From NCBI RefSeq assembly GCF_006539505.1, contig NZ_BJND01000003.1:1-64000 (forward strand): 64,000 nucleotides of DNA, in the 5' to 3' direction. Shown here piece by piece: positions 8,760 to 18,743 of the stretch. The translations under genes were made by a program, and so were the position numbers. Numbering within the stretch: position 1 is the first letter of the stretch; each line of letters starts with the position of its first letter. This DNA comes from Streptomyces spinoverrucosus (lineage in GTDB: Bacteria; Actinomycetota; Actinomycetes; Streptomycetales; Streptomycetaceae). Below the pieces are notes generated by a model, which made no database searches, was not told where the DNA came from, and saw only the letters and a list, made by a program, of their open reading frames with translations.

Positions 8760-9346
8760 GCGTGCGGACCACCCGGGAGCCGGGCGAGCTGTTCGGTCCT
8801 CGCACGACGCTGTTCGCGGACGTGCTCAGCGTGGGCCTCGCCACCGCCGTGGTGTGTCTGCCGCTGGTGACCGCACCGGCGGCGCTGTCCACGGCGTGCG
8901 CCGTGCTGCGCGGCGTACGTGAGGACCGGCCCGCCACGGCCGGGCGGTACTTCGGTCTGCTGCGACAGCGGCTGCGCGGCGGGGATCTGGCCGCCGGTGC
9001 GGTGGTCCTGGCCGGGGTGCTGCTGCTGGTCGCGGATCTGGCGCTGGCGGGGGCCGGGCTGCCGGGGGCGCGGTTGTTCGCCGTGCTCGCGGGGGCGATC
9101 GGGGCGGGCGCGGCGGTCGTGGGGCTGCGGGCGTGCGCCCGGCCGGCCTCGCTCACCGACTGGCCCGCGGCCGTGCGCGAGGCGGCCCGGGACGCCGTAC
9201 GGGATCCGGGTGGGAGCGGCCTGGTCCTGCTGGCTCTCGCGGCGGCCGTGCTGTGCGCATGGATGCTGCTGCCGCTGGCCTTTCTCGCGCCGGGGCCGCT
9301 GGCCCTGGCTCTGACCGCAGTCGACGTACGACAGGAGAGCGCGTGA
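8756..9346 (+). CDS. YesL-like (DUF624) membrane protein
   Basis: A 196-residue membrane protein with four to five hydrophobic segments. The start LFADVLSVGLATAVVCLPLVTAPAA resembles the conserved first helix of YesL/DUF624 proteins, which occur next to sugar ABC transporters for pectin- or rhamnogalacturonan-derived sugars in Bacillus and relatives. Its molecular role is not established. The GTG at 8756 overlaps the upstream stop, and its own stop overlaps the next GTG at 9343, so it is coupled on both sides. It seems an integral part of this carbohydrate operon. Confidence 0.8.
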   Translation: MSVRTTREPGELFGPRTTLFADVLSVGLATAVVCLPLVTAPAALSTACAVLRGVREDRPATAGRYFGLLRQRLRGGDLAAGAVVLAGVLLLVADLALAGAGLPGARLFAVLAGAIGAGAAVVGLRACARPASLTDWPAAVREAARDAVRDPGGSGLVLLALAAAVLCAWMLLPLAFLAPGPLALALTAVDVRQESA

Positions 9347-11139
9347 TCGCCCGTAGAACCTTCCTCTCCACGACCGCGACGGCCGCCGCGGCCACCGGGA
9401 TCAGTGGCGCGCCCGCCGCGGCCGGATCCCGTACGGACGCCGCCTTCATGTCCCTGCTGACCGAGACCGCCGACCGGCGGGCCGCCGAGCTGCTCACCAC
9501 GTACGGCGAAACGGTCACCGACCTGCGCGACCGGGGCCGGGCGCGGGCCGCCGCCCGGGCGCTGCGGACGTTCACCTCGGTCTACGTCCACGAGGACTCG
9601 GCGTACCACCATTCCCGCAATCTGCTCGGGCCGCTGGGTGAGCTGGCCGATGTGCTCGCGGCGGAGCAGTACGACGACGGTCTGTACGACCAGGGGGCCG
9701 TGCACTCGCCGCCGGACACCGCCTTCTCCGTGGTCGATCTGAACCTGGCGTACGCCCTGCTGGAGCGGGACGGGCACCGGGCGACCGAGGGCATGCGCCG
9801 GACCGTCGCCGGGGTGCTGCGGAAGGCGGGGCCGGGGCTCGCCCACGGGGGCGTGCACACGGCCAACCACCGCTGGCTGGTGTGCTCGGCGCTCGCCCGG
9901 ATCCACGGCCGCTGGCCCGACCCGGCGTACGCGCGGCGCATCGACGCCTGGCTGGCGGAGGGCATCGACCGGCTGCCGGGCGGCGAGTACAGCGAGCGCA
10001 GCCCCACCTACTCGGCCGTCGTCACCAACCCGGCGCTGCTGACACTGGCCCGCCACTACGGCCGTAACGAGCTGTACGGCCATGTGCGGGCCAACCTCAA
10101 GGCCACCCTCTTCGTCATCGAGCCGAACGGCGAGGTGGAGAGCGTGCATTCGCGGCGCCAGGACCAGACGGCGTTGCGTTTTCTGCCGGAGTTCTGGCTC
10201 CAGTACCGGGAGATGGCGATCCGCGACGGCGACGGGCGGTTCGCCGCGGTGGCCGCGCTGCTGCACGAGCGCGGGACGGAGCAGACGTTCGGTGAGACGC
10301 CGCTGGGCGACCGTCTGGCGGAGGTGCTGGACCGGCCGGAGCTGGCCCGTCCGCTGCCCGAAGCGGCCCCGCTTCCCGAGGAGTTCGTGCATCACGACAC
10401 CGACTGCCGGCTGGTCCGGGTGCGGCGTGGCACGGACACCGCGACGATCTTCGGCGGCACCGACTTCCCCGAAAAGCAGGCGATTTCCTCGGGGCTGTCG
10501 ACCAATCCGACCTTCTTCAAGATGCGCAAGGGAGCGGCGATCCTGGACTCGCTGCGGCTGTCGCCGCAGTTCTTCTCCCTGGGGCATTTCCGCGCCGAGG
10601 GGCTTCAGCGGGTGGACGGCGGCTGGCGGCTGCACGCCGAGGTGCGGGCGGCGTTCCACCAGCCGCTGCCGCCGCAGCACCGACGGGCCGACGGCGACTA
10701 TCCGCTCTCCAACGACGGACGGTTCTGGTCGGCGATGGACTTCCCGCACCGGCCCAAGGAGTGGCGGACCCTGCGCACCGAGGTGCTGGTACGGCAAGTG
10801 CCGGGCGGCGGCTGGCAGTTGGACTTCGACGTGTCGCAGTCGGCGGTGCCGCTCGCGCTGGAGCTGTGCTTCCGGCGCGGCGGCTCGCTGACCGGCGACG
10901 GGCTCACGCCCGTGGCGGGGCAGGCCGACACCTACCAGCTGGTGACCGGCGAGGCCGCGTACACCGTCGGCGACGACCGGATCGTGTTCGGGCCGGGCAA
11001 TGGCGCGGGCGGCAAGCAGCCGCCGGTCGTCGACGCGGGGGAACGCTACTCGTGGATGAACGGCTCCCTCACGCCGGACGGCATCCGTGTCCTGATCACC
11101 GGGAGGTCCCCGCTGCGGTACCGGCTCACCATCGCCTGA
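9343..11139 (+). CDS. Tat-exported (alpha/alpha)-toroid enzyme, polysaccharide-lyase-like
   Basis: A 598-residue protein starting at GTG 9343 with AGGAGAG upstream. It opens with a twin-arginine signal (ARRTFLS followed by an Ala/Thr-rich hydrophobic stretch), so it should be exported folded. The first half has helical features of toroid-type lyases and heparinase-like proteins, including GGVHTANHRWLVCSAL, GGEYSERSPTYS and EVESVHSRRQDQ. The second half looks beta-rich, as in the C-terminal sandwich of such lyases. As the last gene of the sugar-uptake operon it probably cleaves the polymer whose fragments are imported. The substrate is not readable from sequence, and I cannot assign a CAZy family. 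It ends one base from the convergent TPR gene. Confidence 0.75.
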   Translation: MIARRTFLSTTATAAAATGISGAPAAAGSRTDAAFMSLLTETADRRAAELLTTYGETVTDLRDRGRARAAARALRTFTSVYVHEDSAYHHSRNLLGPLGELADVLAAEQYDDGLYDQGAVHSPPDTAFSVVDLNLAYALLERDGHRATEGMRRTVAGVLRKAGPGLAHGGVHTANHRWLVCSALARIHGRWPDPAYARRIDAWLAEGIDRLPGGEYSERSPTYSAVVTNPALLTLARHYGRNELYGHVRANLKATLFVIEPNGEVESVHSRRQDQTALRFLPEFWLQYREMAIRDGDGRFAAVAALLHERGTEQTFGETPLGDRLAEVLDRPELARPLPEAAPLPEEFVHHDTDCRLVRVRRGTDTATIFGGTDFPEKQAISSGLSTNPTFFKMRKGAAILDSLRLSPQFFSLGHFRAEGLQRVDGGWRLHAEVRAAFHQPLPPQHRRADGDYPLSNDGRFWSAMDFPHRPKEWRTLRTEVLVRQVPGGGWQLDFDVSQSAVPLALELCFRRGGSLTGDGLTPVAGQADTYQLVTGEAAYTVGDDRIVFGPGNGAGGKQPPVVDAGERYSWMNGSLTPDGIRVLITGRSPLRYRLTIA

Positions 11140-11140
11140 G

Positions 11141-12802
11141 TCACCGCGCGGGCTCGGCGGGCCGCCCCATGCGGCAGTAGCAGGACGACTCGATCGGTAC
11201 GTCCGCCAGGGCAGCGGCGATCTTCAGCTGCTGCGCCACGATCCCGGCCTCCGCCGTCTTGCCGAGCCGCATCAGGCATTCGTGGAAGCCGTGCAGGGAC
11301 CAGACGTTGCCGGGGTGCTGCAACGGGCGGGGCAGTGTTTCGTCGAGTCCGAGGTCGGCCCGGTAGACCGCCTCGGCCTCGGCGACCCGGCCCTGTTCGA
11401 GGAGCAGGGCGCCGTAGGCGTGGCGGGTGGGCTGCATCCAGCCCCAGGGCTCGTCGTAGGGCAGGCTGTCGTCGAGTTCGATCGACCGTTCCAGCGCGGC
11501 GAAGGCCTCGGTGTGGTTGCCCTTGCGGTACTCCAGCTCACCGTCGAGCATCTCCGAGGCGACGGCGAGGATGTCGACGCAGGTGTTGTTGAACAGGGTG
11601 CGGGACGGCGGGACCCGGGCGACGGCCTCGCGGAACAGCAGCCGTTCGGCCTCGGCCTCGTCGATCCGGCCGGTCGCGGAGAGGGCGACGCCGCGGGCGT
11701 AGTGGAGCATCGCGGTGGTCACGCAGTAGAGCTGCGCGTCCTCGGGGAGGGGCAGGTGCAGGATGTCCGCCCAGCGGCCGAAGCGGATCAGGACGTGGAC
11801 CCGCATGGCCAGGAAGCCCTCCAGCCAGTCGGCCATGGGCGGGCTCTGCACCCGCAGCAGCTCCTCCGTGATGGTCTCTTCGAGCTGGGCGGCGGTTTCC
11901 AGGGCGGTCCTGGACTGGCCGAGGAACATCGCGCCGTAGATCTTGAAGTGGTAGTTGTGCGACCGGTACAGGGTGTAGAAGTTCATCGCGCCGGACTGGG
12001 CGAGGAACTTCTCGTCGGCGGCGATCGCGTCGCTGTTGCCCGAGACCACGCGCCGGTAGTCGCCGCACAGCACGTCCAGGTGCGAGGGCATGTGCAGGAG
12101 GTGCCCGGCGTCCGGCACCAGGCCGCGCAGCCGGTCGGCGACGGTCAGGGCCGATTCGGGGGTGGCGGACATCTCCATCAGGTGGATGTACATGTGCAGC
12201 ACGCCGGGGTGCCGTGCCCCGTCCTCGGTGGCGATCGCGCGCTCCAGGACGTCCTTGGCCTCAAGGGTGCGGGAGCCCTCGGCGGGCTCTCCGGTGGTGA
12301 TGTCCCACAGCTGCCAGGGGGTGAGGTTCATCAGGGCGTCGGCGTACAGGGTGGCGATGTCGAGGTCGTCGGGGGCGAGGTCGTACACCGCGCGCATGCG
12401 GTCGGCGTAGGGCTCGTTCCACACCGAGCAGTCCTCGACGGCATTCGGCTGCGGGTAGCGGGCGCGCAGGGCCTCGATCAGGGCGCGTTCGACGGGCGAG
12501 GCGCCGGCCGCCTTCTCGTGGGCGCGTTCCACGGCGGCGTGGGTGCGGTCGACGCTGTCGACCAGTTCCCGCGCGTCGAAGGCCTCCCAGGGTTTGTTGT
12601 AGTTGGGGCCGAGGGCGTAGGCGATGCCCCAGTAGGCCATGGCGCAGTCGGGGTCGGCGGCCGCGGCGGCTTCGAAGCAGGAGACGGCTTCCTCGTGGTG
12701 GAAGCCGTACGTCCAGTTCAGGCCGCGGTCGAACCACAGCTGGGCTTCGGGGGACGTGGTCGTCACCGGGCGGGTGTGGGTGCCGAGGTCGTAGTAGTCC
12801 AT
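11141..12802 (-). CDS. Tetratricopeptide-repeat protein (TTC38-like)
   Basis: A soluble 553-residue protein built of helical repeats. It starts WFDRGLNWTYGFHHEEAVSCFEAA and AYWGIAYALGPNYNKPWEAF, then DDLDIATLYADALMNLTPW, a pattern found in bacterial TPR proteins related to eukaryotic TTC38. Later repeats (HLLHMPSHLDVLCGDYRRVV and TRHAYGALLLEQGRVAEAEA) confirm TPR periodicity. No enzymatic domain is visible, and it most likely acts as a scaffold. GGAGA lies 6-7 nt before ATG 12802. It is convergent with the sugar operon with essentially no space for a terminator between them. Confidence 0.85.
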   Translation of the reverse strand: MDYYDLGTHTRPVTTTSPEAQLWFDRGLNWTYGFHHEEAVSCFEAAAAADPDCAMAYWGIAYALGPNYNKPWEAFDARELVDSVDRTHAAVERAHEKAAGASPVERALIEALRARYPQPNAVEDCSVWNEPYADRMRAVYDLAPDDLDIATLYADALMNLTPWQLWDITTGEPAEGSRTLEAKDVLERAIATEDGARHPGVLHMYIHLMEMSATPESALTVADRLRGLVPDAGHLLHMPSHLDVLCGDYRRVVSGNSDAIAADEKFLAQSGAMNFYTLYRSHNYHFKIYGAMFLGQSRTALETAAQLEETITEELLRVQSPPMADWLEGFLAMRVHVLIRFGRWADILHLPLPEDAQLYCVTTAMLHYARGVALSATGRIDEAEAERLLFREAVARVPPSRTLFNNTCVDILAVASEMLDGELEYRKGNHTEAFAALERSIELDDSLPYDEPWGWMQPTRHAYGALLLEQGRVAEAEAVYRADLGLDETLPRPLQHPGNVWSLHGFHECLMRLGKTAEAGIVAQQLKIAAALADVPIESSCYCRMGRPAEPAR

Positions 12803-12912
12803 CCGTGTCTCCTGTGATCGCGCGGGCGTCGCGGCGCCGGCGCCCCGGCGTCGAGGAGGCCTGCAAGGCCAAGGATGCCCCTCGGTCACACCAAGCGCAC
12901 CTCAACCCCTGG

Positions 12913-12950
12913 CCATGAATTCACCATGCCAGTCCATGATTCAGTAGTGT
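12913..12950 (+). promoter_or_regulatory. Direct repeats plus -10-like box upstream of carbonic anhydrase
   Basis: CCATGAATTCA (12913) and CCATGATTCA (12934) are direct repeats 21 bp apart, two helical turns. They are followed by TAGTGT (12945-12950), a plausible -10. The layout would suit a regulator binding over or just upstream of the -35 region, with transcription starting near 12957 and translation at the GTG 12988. Confidence 0.4.
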
Positions 12951-12987
12951 GAACACCGCGGGCCCCTCCCGGGCATACGTTCAGGCC

Positions 12988-13725
12988 GTGAACCTCGATG
13001 ACACCCCTCTCAGAACCACGGCGGCGCCCGCCCGCCGTGGCCTTCTGCGCGCCGCTCTGACCGGCGCCGCGGCGCTCGGTGCCGGCCTCGCCCTCGACGC
13101 CTCCCCCGCGTCCGCCGTCACCGCAGCGCCGCACCACCGCCCCAGCACCCCCGCGCAGGCCCTGCGCGCACTGGAGGCGGGCAATCGGCGCTGGCGCACC
13201 TTCCGCGAGCGGCACCCGGACGAGACACCGGCCGTCCGGCAGGCGCTGACGTCGGGTCAGCATCCATTCGCGGTGATCCTCAGCTGCGTCGACTCCCGTG
13301 TTCCTCCGGAGCTGGTCTTCGACCAGGGACTCGGTGACCTGCTCACGGTGCGCAGCGCCGGTGAGGTCCTGGACGAGGCGGTGCTAGGCAGCGTCGCCTA
13401 CGGGGTCCTCGAACTGGCCATACCGCTGGTCCTGGTCCTCGGCCACCAGTCCTGCGGCGCCGTGGGGGCCGCCGTCGCGGCGGAGGAGTCCGGGGAGCCA
13501 CTCCCGGCCCACATCCAGTACCTGGCCGACCAGATCAGCCCGGCCATCGACCACACGAAGGAGGGCTCCGCCCGCGTCGACGCGAGCATCGACGCCAACA
13601 TACGGCTCGTCCGGTCCCGCCTCGCCGCCGAGCCCGACCTCGCGGCCAAGGTGAGGTCCGGTGATCTCGCCATCGTGGGCGCGCGGTACGAGCTGACGAC
13701 CCAGCGGGTGCATCGCATTTCCTGA
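12988..13725 (+). CDS. Exported beta-class carbonic anhydrase
   Basis: A 245-residue beta-carbonic anhydrase catalysing CO2/bicarbonate interconversion. Zinc ligands and catalytic dyad are visible: C100 and the D102-x-R104 pair in SCVDSRV, and H153 and C156 in GHQSCGA. The N-terminus has a twin-arginine-like signal (ARRGLLRAALTGAAALGAG ending in ASA), so it is probably exported, unlike the usual cytoplasmic housekeeping enzymes. I chose GTG 12988 because a -10-like box at 12945 implies a transcript start after the alternative GTG 12949, though neither has a strong Shine-Dalgarno. A strong bidirectional hairpin follows. Confidence 0.88.
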   Translation: MNLDDTPLRTTAAPARRGLLRAALTGAAALGAGLALDASPASAVTAAPHHRPSTPAQALRALEAGNRRWRTFRERHPDETPAVRQALTSGQHPFAVILSCVDSRVPPELVFDQGLGDLLTVRSAGEVLDEAVLGSVAYGVLELAIPLVLVLGHQSCGAVGAAVAAEESGEPLPAHIQYLADQISPAIDHTKEGSARVDASIDANIRLVRSRLAAEPDLAAKVRSGDLAIVGARYELTTQRVHRIS

Positions 13726-13737
13726 CGTGCACGCAAG

Positions 13738-13770
13738 GGGGCGGGCGGGCCGGTGTGGTCCGCCCGCCCC
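13738..13770. terminator. Bidirectional hairpin terminator
   Basis: An 11-bp perfect G/C stem (GGGGCGGGCGG paired with CCGCCCGCCCC) with an 11-nt loop lies between the convergent carbonic anhydrase and alginate-lyase-family genes. There is no U-tract, as is usual in Streptomyces. Confidence 0.75.
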
Positions 13771-13788
13771 ACGGTGGGTCGGGGCGGG

Positions 13789-15009
13789 TCAGTTGGGGTT
13801 GTCCCCATGCGTGAGGGTCTCCCAGGCCACGAACAGGTTGTTGCTGCCGGACGGGCGGTTGCGCTCGGTCAGTGCCTGGGTGTTGGTCATGGCGTGGCCG
13901 AGCCGGTTGTGCAGGGCGTTGTAGCCGACCTCGGTGACCGGCCCGAGCCCCAGGTGCAGGGAGCCGCCGCACAGCCAGCTCGGGACGGCCGCGCCCATCT
14001 CGTACTTGGCCTGGAAGCCGAGCGCGTGCCGCAGCCGTTCGCCGACGTCGGTGCCGTAGAGGTCCTGGCCCTGGATGCGGCTGGTCTCGGCGACGTGGGA
14101 GATGGCGGAGATGCCGTAGCCGGTGTGGGTGAGGTCGCGGCAGGTCTCCTGGGTGAGGCCGGTGACGAAGGTGGACTGGCCCTGCCAGTACTTGACGATC
14201 TTCTCCCGGGTGTTCAGGTTCTGGCTCGGGACCGTCTTCGGCAGGTCGCCGTCGGAGGCGAGGTAGACATAGGCGGCGGTGCGGGTGCGGAACTTCGCCA
14301 TGGCCTTGTCGTACGAGGTCTTGTCCTCCAGGAAGACGGAGATGCCGATCGCGGCCTCCATCATCGACAGCTCCCAGTTTCCGTTGGAGTTCGAGCCGTT
14401 GATGATCTCGGGGAGGTAGACGGTGCGGAGCATGGTGGCGAAGCGGCCGGAGTTCGCCCAGCCGCCGGTGTACGTGTACTTGATGATCTCGGCGGCCTTG
14501 GGCCAGGAGGAGCCCGCCCAGCCGGTCTGGAGCGGGGCGTTGCTGTTGGTGTGGTCGCGGATCACGGCCGACCAGGCGTCCATCAGCTCGATGGCCTTGC
14601 GGGCGTGCCGGTCGTCGCGCGTGATGTACCAGGCGAGGGCGTGGGTGTAGGCGGCGATCGCGTCCTCACGCTCGTCGGTGCAGCCGTAGTTGGGGTTGGA
14701 GTACGAGCCGCACTCGACGACCGCACGGGGCTTGGGGGTGCGGTTCAGGTCGGCGTACTTGCTGGCCATCATCCGGTCGAAGGCGCCCTTCCAGGGCTGG
14801 GCGCCGGCGTTGACCTTGCTCCGGGTGAAGTCCAACTGGCTCTTGGAGACGGTCACTCCGGGGTGGACGAAGGTGGCGGGGGCGGCGTCGGCGCGGGGCG
14901 CGCCGGGACCGGCGAGCACGGTGGCCACAAGTGCGGCCGCGGTGGCGGTGGTTGCGGCGAGGAGTGAGCGGCGGAGCCTGCGGCGGGGTCGAACGGGTGC
15001 GTCGGCCAT
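13789..15009 (-). CDS. Secreted alginate-lyase-family protein
   Basis: A 406-residue secreted protein with a basic N-terminus (RPRRRLRRS), a long Ala/Thr-rich hydrophobic core and a signal cleavage site near ADA-AP. The mature part matches the alginate-lyase family (PF05426-like alpha/alpha barrel), with MASKYADLNRTPKP, the GSYSNPNYGCTDEREDA segment, NGNWELSMMEAAI and AGSSWPKAAEIIKYT. Many actinomycete members act on unknown polyuronates or are uncharacterised, so the substrate is left open. The start ATG 15009 has a poor ribosome-binding site. It is divergent from the cholesterol oxidase across a gap with repeated AxxATAGGTA palindromic elements. Confidence 0.85.
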   Translation of the reverse strand: MADAPVRPRRRLRRSLLAATTATAAALVATVLAGPGAPRADAAPATFVHPGVTVSKSQLDFTRSKVNAGAQPWKGAFDRMMASKYADLNRTPKPRAVVECGSYSNPNYGCTDEREDAIAAYTHALAWYITRDDRHARKAIELMDAWSAVIRDHTNSNAPLQTGWAGSSWPKAAEIIKYTYTGGWANSGRFATMLRTVYLPEIINGSNSNGNWELSMMEAAIGISVFLEDKTSYDKAMAKFRTRTAAYVYLASDGDLPKTVPSQNLNTREKIVKYWQGQSTFVTGLTQETCRDLTHTGYGISAISHVAETSRIQGQDLYGTDVGERLRHALGFQAKYEMGAAVPSWLCGGSLHLGLGPVTEVGYNALHNRLGHAMTNTQALTERNRPSGSNNLFVAWETLTHGDNPN

Positions 15010-15048
15010 GGGGGGGTCCGTTCTTGTATGTGAACGACGGGTGAATGA

Positions 15049-16866
<1,818 letters not shown>

Positions 16867-16872
16867 ACCGCC

Positions 16873-17358
16873 TCACCGCTGGGGCAGGACACAGACGCTG
16901 TCCAGCCCCAGCACATGGTTGAGCCGGCCGAACGCCAGCCAGGACCCGATGCTCATGGTGAGTTCCACGATCTCCGCCTGGCTGTAGTGGGCCGTCATCC
17001 GGCTCCAGAAGTCCTCGTCGAGGCCGTGGTGGTCCAAGGCGTAGCGCTCGGCGTACTCGGCGGCCAGGCGGGTGCGTTCGTCGAAGGCGTCCGTGGTGCG
17101 CCAGGCGGTGACCGACTCCGGGAAGTCGTCCTCCACCATCTTCCCGTCGCGTTCGGTGCGCCAGTCCAGGCAGAAGGCGCAGCCGTTGATCTGCGCGATG
17201 CGCAGCCGCGCCGCCTCGAACTCACGCAGGCCCAGGGTGGTGTGGGCGTACACGGCCAGCGAGAAGTTCGACGCCGCCGCGCCGATCTGGGGGACCATCT
17301 CGCCCCACACGTACGGGATGGGGTCCGCTCCGTCGGGGATGTCGATACGCAGGGTCAC
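16873..17358 (-). CDS. Carboxymuconolactone decarboxylase / AhpD-like protein
   Basis: A 161-residue helical protein of the CMD/AhpD superfamily. The redox CxxC signature is in the segment INGCAFCLDWRTERDG, followed by the conserved AEYAERYALDHHGL region. Such proteins act as alkylhydroperoxidases or thiol-dependent reductases, and here could deal with peroxide. It starts at GTG 17358, three bases after the stop of the upstream dehydrogenase gene, so the two form an operon. It is convergent with cholesterol oxidase, an H2O2-producing enzyme, though that link is only suggestive. Confidence 0.88.
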   Translation of the reverse strand: MTLRIDIPDGADPIPYVWGEMVPQIGAAASNFSLAVYAHTTLGLREFEAARLRIAQINGCAFCLDWRTERDGKMVEDDFPESVTAWRTTDAFDERTRLAAEYAERYALDHHGLDEDFWSRMTAHYSQAEIVELTMSIGSWLAFGRLNHVLGLDSVCVLPQR

Positions 17359-17361
17359 CGG

Positions 17362-18438
17362 TCAGGTCCTTCCGAGTCGGCCGGCCGAGGGGCGCAGCGG
17401 GACGTCGAGCGCGTCGTAGAGGCCGGGTTTGGCCTCGGTGAGCCAGTCGATGGCGTTGACCAGGCGGCCGGCGGCGGTGGCGTTGCCGCCCGCCGACCGG
17501 TTGCCGCCCTCGTCGCTCGCCTCGACGGTGACCTCGATACGGGGGCGGCCCTCGATGACGACCCGGTGTGCTCCGGCCCCGCCGTCAGGGGCCTGCGGCC
17601 AGTCCGGGGCGCAGGAGCCGTGGATGCGGGTGACGTGCTCGACGACGATGCGGGGCCGTCCGCCGACGAGGCCCTGCACTTCGAAGCGCACGGCGCCCTG
17701 GGTACCGGCCGCGAACTCGCCCATGGTGGGCGTGGTGACGGTGGCCTCCAGGGGGCGTCGCTCCAAGGTCTCCCGAATCTCGTCCAGTTCCACTCCCAGC
17801 CCTCGGGCCATCATCCGCAGCTGCCCGCCCCACACCATCGTCGGCACCCCCTCGACGAGCATCGGCGGCTGGTAGTCCATCGGATGCCCCATGCCGACCA
17901 GGTGCCGTACCGAGTCCTCCTGGTCGTACGTGGCGTAGTCGAAGATCTCCTGGCAGCGCACCGCGTCGATCCGTGAGCCGAGGCCGGTGATCAGCAGGGG
18001 CAGGGTGTCGTTCGCCCAGCCGGGGTCCACGCCGGAGACGAACAGGGACCCGCCGCCCGCCGCGACGGCCTCCAGCAGCGGTTCCCTGATCTCGGGCGGG
18101 GCGCCCCGGTGGTCGTACATCCCGTACACGGACGGGGTGACGACGACCGCCCCGGCCCGGACCGCCCGTCCGATGTCCCGCAGGGCCTCGTCGGGTCGTA
18201 CGTCCCCCGAGGCCGCGTAGACGACCGCGCGGGGGCCGGTCGCGAGCACGGCGGAGACGTCGTCGGTCGCCGTCACGCCCAGCCGACGGCCCAGTCCACT
18301 CAGGTCGCCCGCGTCCCGGCCGACCTTGGCGGGGTCGGCGACCAGCACGGCCGCGAGGCCCAGCGACGGATGCGCGTCGACGGCACGGATCGCCGCGCGG
18401 CCGACATTGCCCGTACCCCACACAACCGTGGAAATCAT
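17362..18438 (-). CDS. DapB-fold NAD(P)-dependent dehydrogenase
   Basis: A 358-residue protein starting with the Rossmann segment VVWGTGNVGRAAIRAV, as in dihydrodipicolinate-reductase-like and 2,4-diaminopentanoate-dehydrogenase-like enzymes. GVDPGWANDTLPL and CQEIFDYATYDQ belong to the C-terminal half of that family. Actinomycete members are often linked to sterol or lipid catabolism, but the substrate is unknown. The transcript may be leaderless, since TACCCT lies 6 nt before ATG 18438 and no Shine-Dalgarno is present. It is in an operon with the AhpD-like gene. Confidence 0.85.
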   Translation of the reverse strand: MISTVVWGTGNVGRAAIRAVDAHPSLGLAAVLVADPAKVGRDAGDLSGLGRRLGVTATDDVSAVLATGPRAVVYAASGDVRPDEALRDIGRAVRAGAVVVTPSVYGMYDHRGAPPEIREPLLEAVAAGGGSLFVSGVDPGWANDTLPLLITGLGSRIDAVRCQEIFDYATYDQEDSVRHLVGMGHPMDYQPPMLVEGVPTMVWGGQLRMMARGLGVELDEIRETLERRPLEATVTTPTMGEFAAGTQGAVRFEVQGLVGGRPRIVVEHVTRIHGSCAPDWPQAPDGGAGAHRVVIEGRPRIEVTVEASDEGGNRSAGGNATAAGRLVNAIDWLTEAKPGLYDALDVPLRPSAGRLGRT

Positions 18439-18696
18439 GGGCGGAGGGTAGCCAGGCGTGGCAAAGGTTCCCAGAGCCGTGCGGGGAGATCTTTCCGGGC
18501 CGAAAAGGGATCTTTCTTCGGAACCGGCGACAGCGGGGTGGGCAGCAGGTCGGCGAGGTCATGATCATCCGTGCCGAAGTGTGCCCCGCGATCCAGGGGT
18601 AGGCTGCGGACAGGGCAGCCGAGGCGGTGCTCGGTCATGCTCCGACCGGTGCGTGAGTGGCCGGGTCCGGCGGGTGGGTCCCGGCGGTCGGCCTTC

Positions 18697-18720
18697 GGGT
18701 TCCTTCCGACGCGAAGGTAC
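18697..18720 (+). promoter_or_regulatory. Candidate stress-sigma (SigB-like) promoter
   Basis: GGGT, a 14-nt spacer and AGGTAC fit the Streptomyces SigB-type pattern GNNT-N14-16-GGGTAC with one mismatch, 23 nt upstream of the GAF-ANTAR start. It is the only clear signal in the 305-bp gap from 18439 to 18743, which otherwise looks empty. Confidence 0.35.
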
Positions 18721-18743
18721 GACGAGCGGGACGGTGGACACGG

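Noticed and set aside
9133..9345. Upstream extension of the toroid enzyme
   Set aside because: It reads through the YesL-like gene in another frame; the GTG at 9343 with AGGAGAG and a Tat signal is the better start.
11139..11141. Terminator between the sugar operon and the TPR gene
   Set aside because: There is a single base between the convergent stops; no hairpin is centred there that is not within coding sequence.
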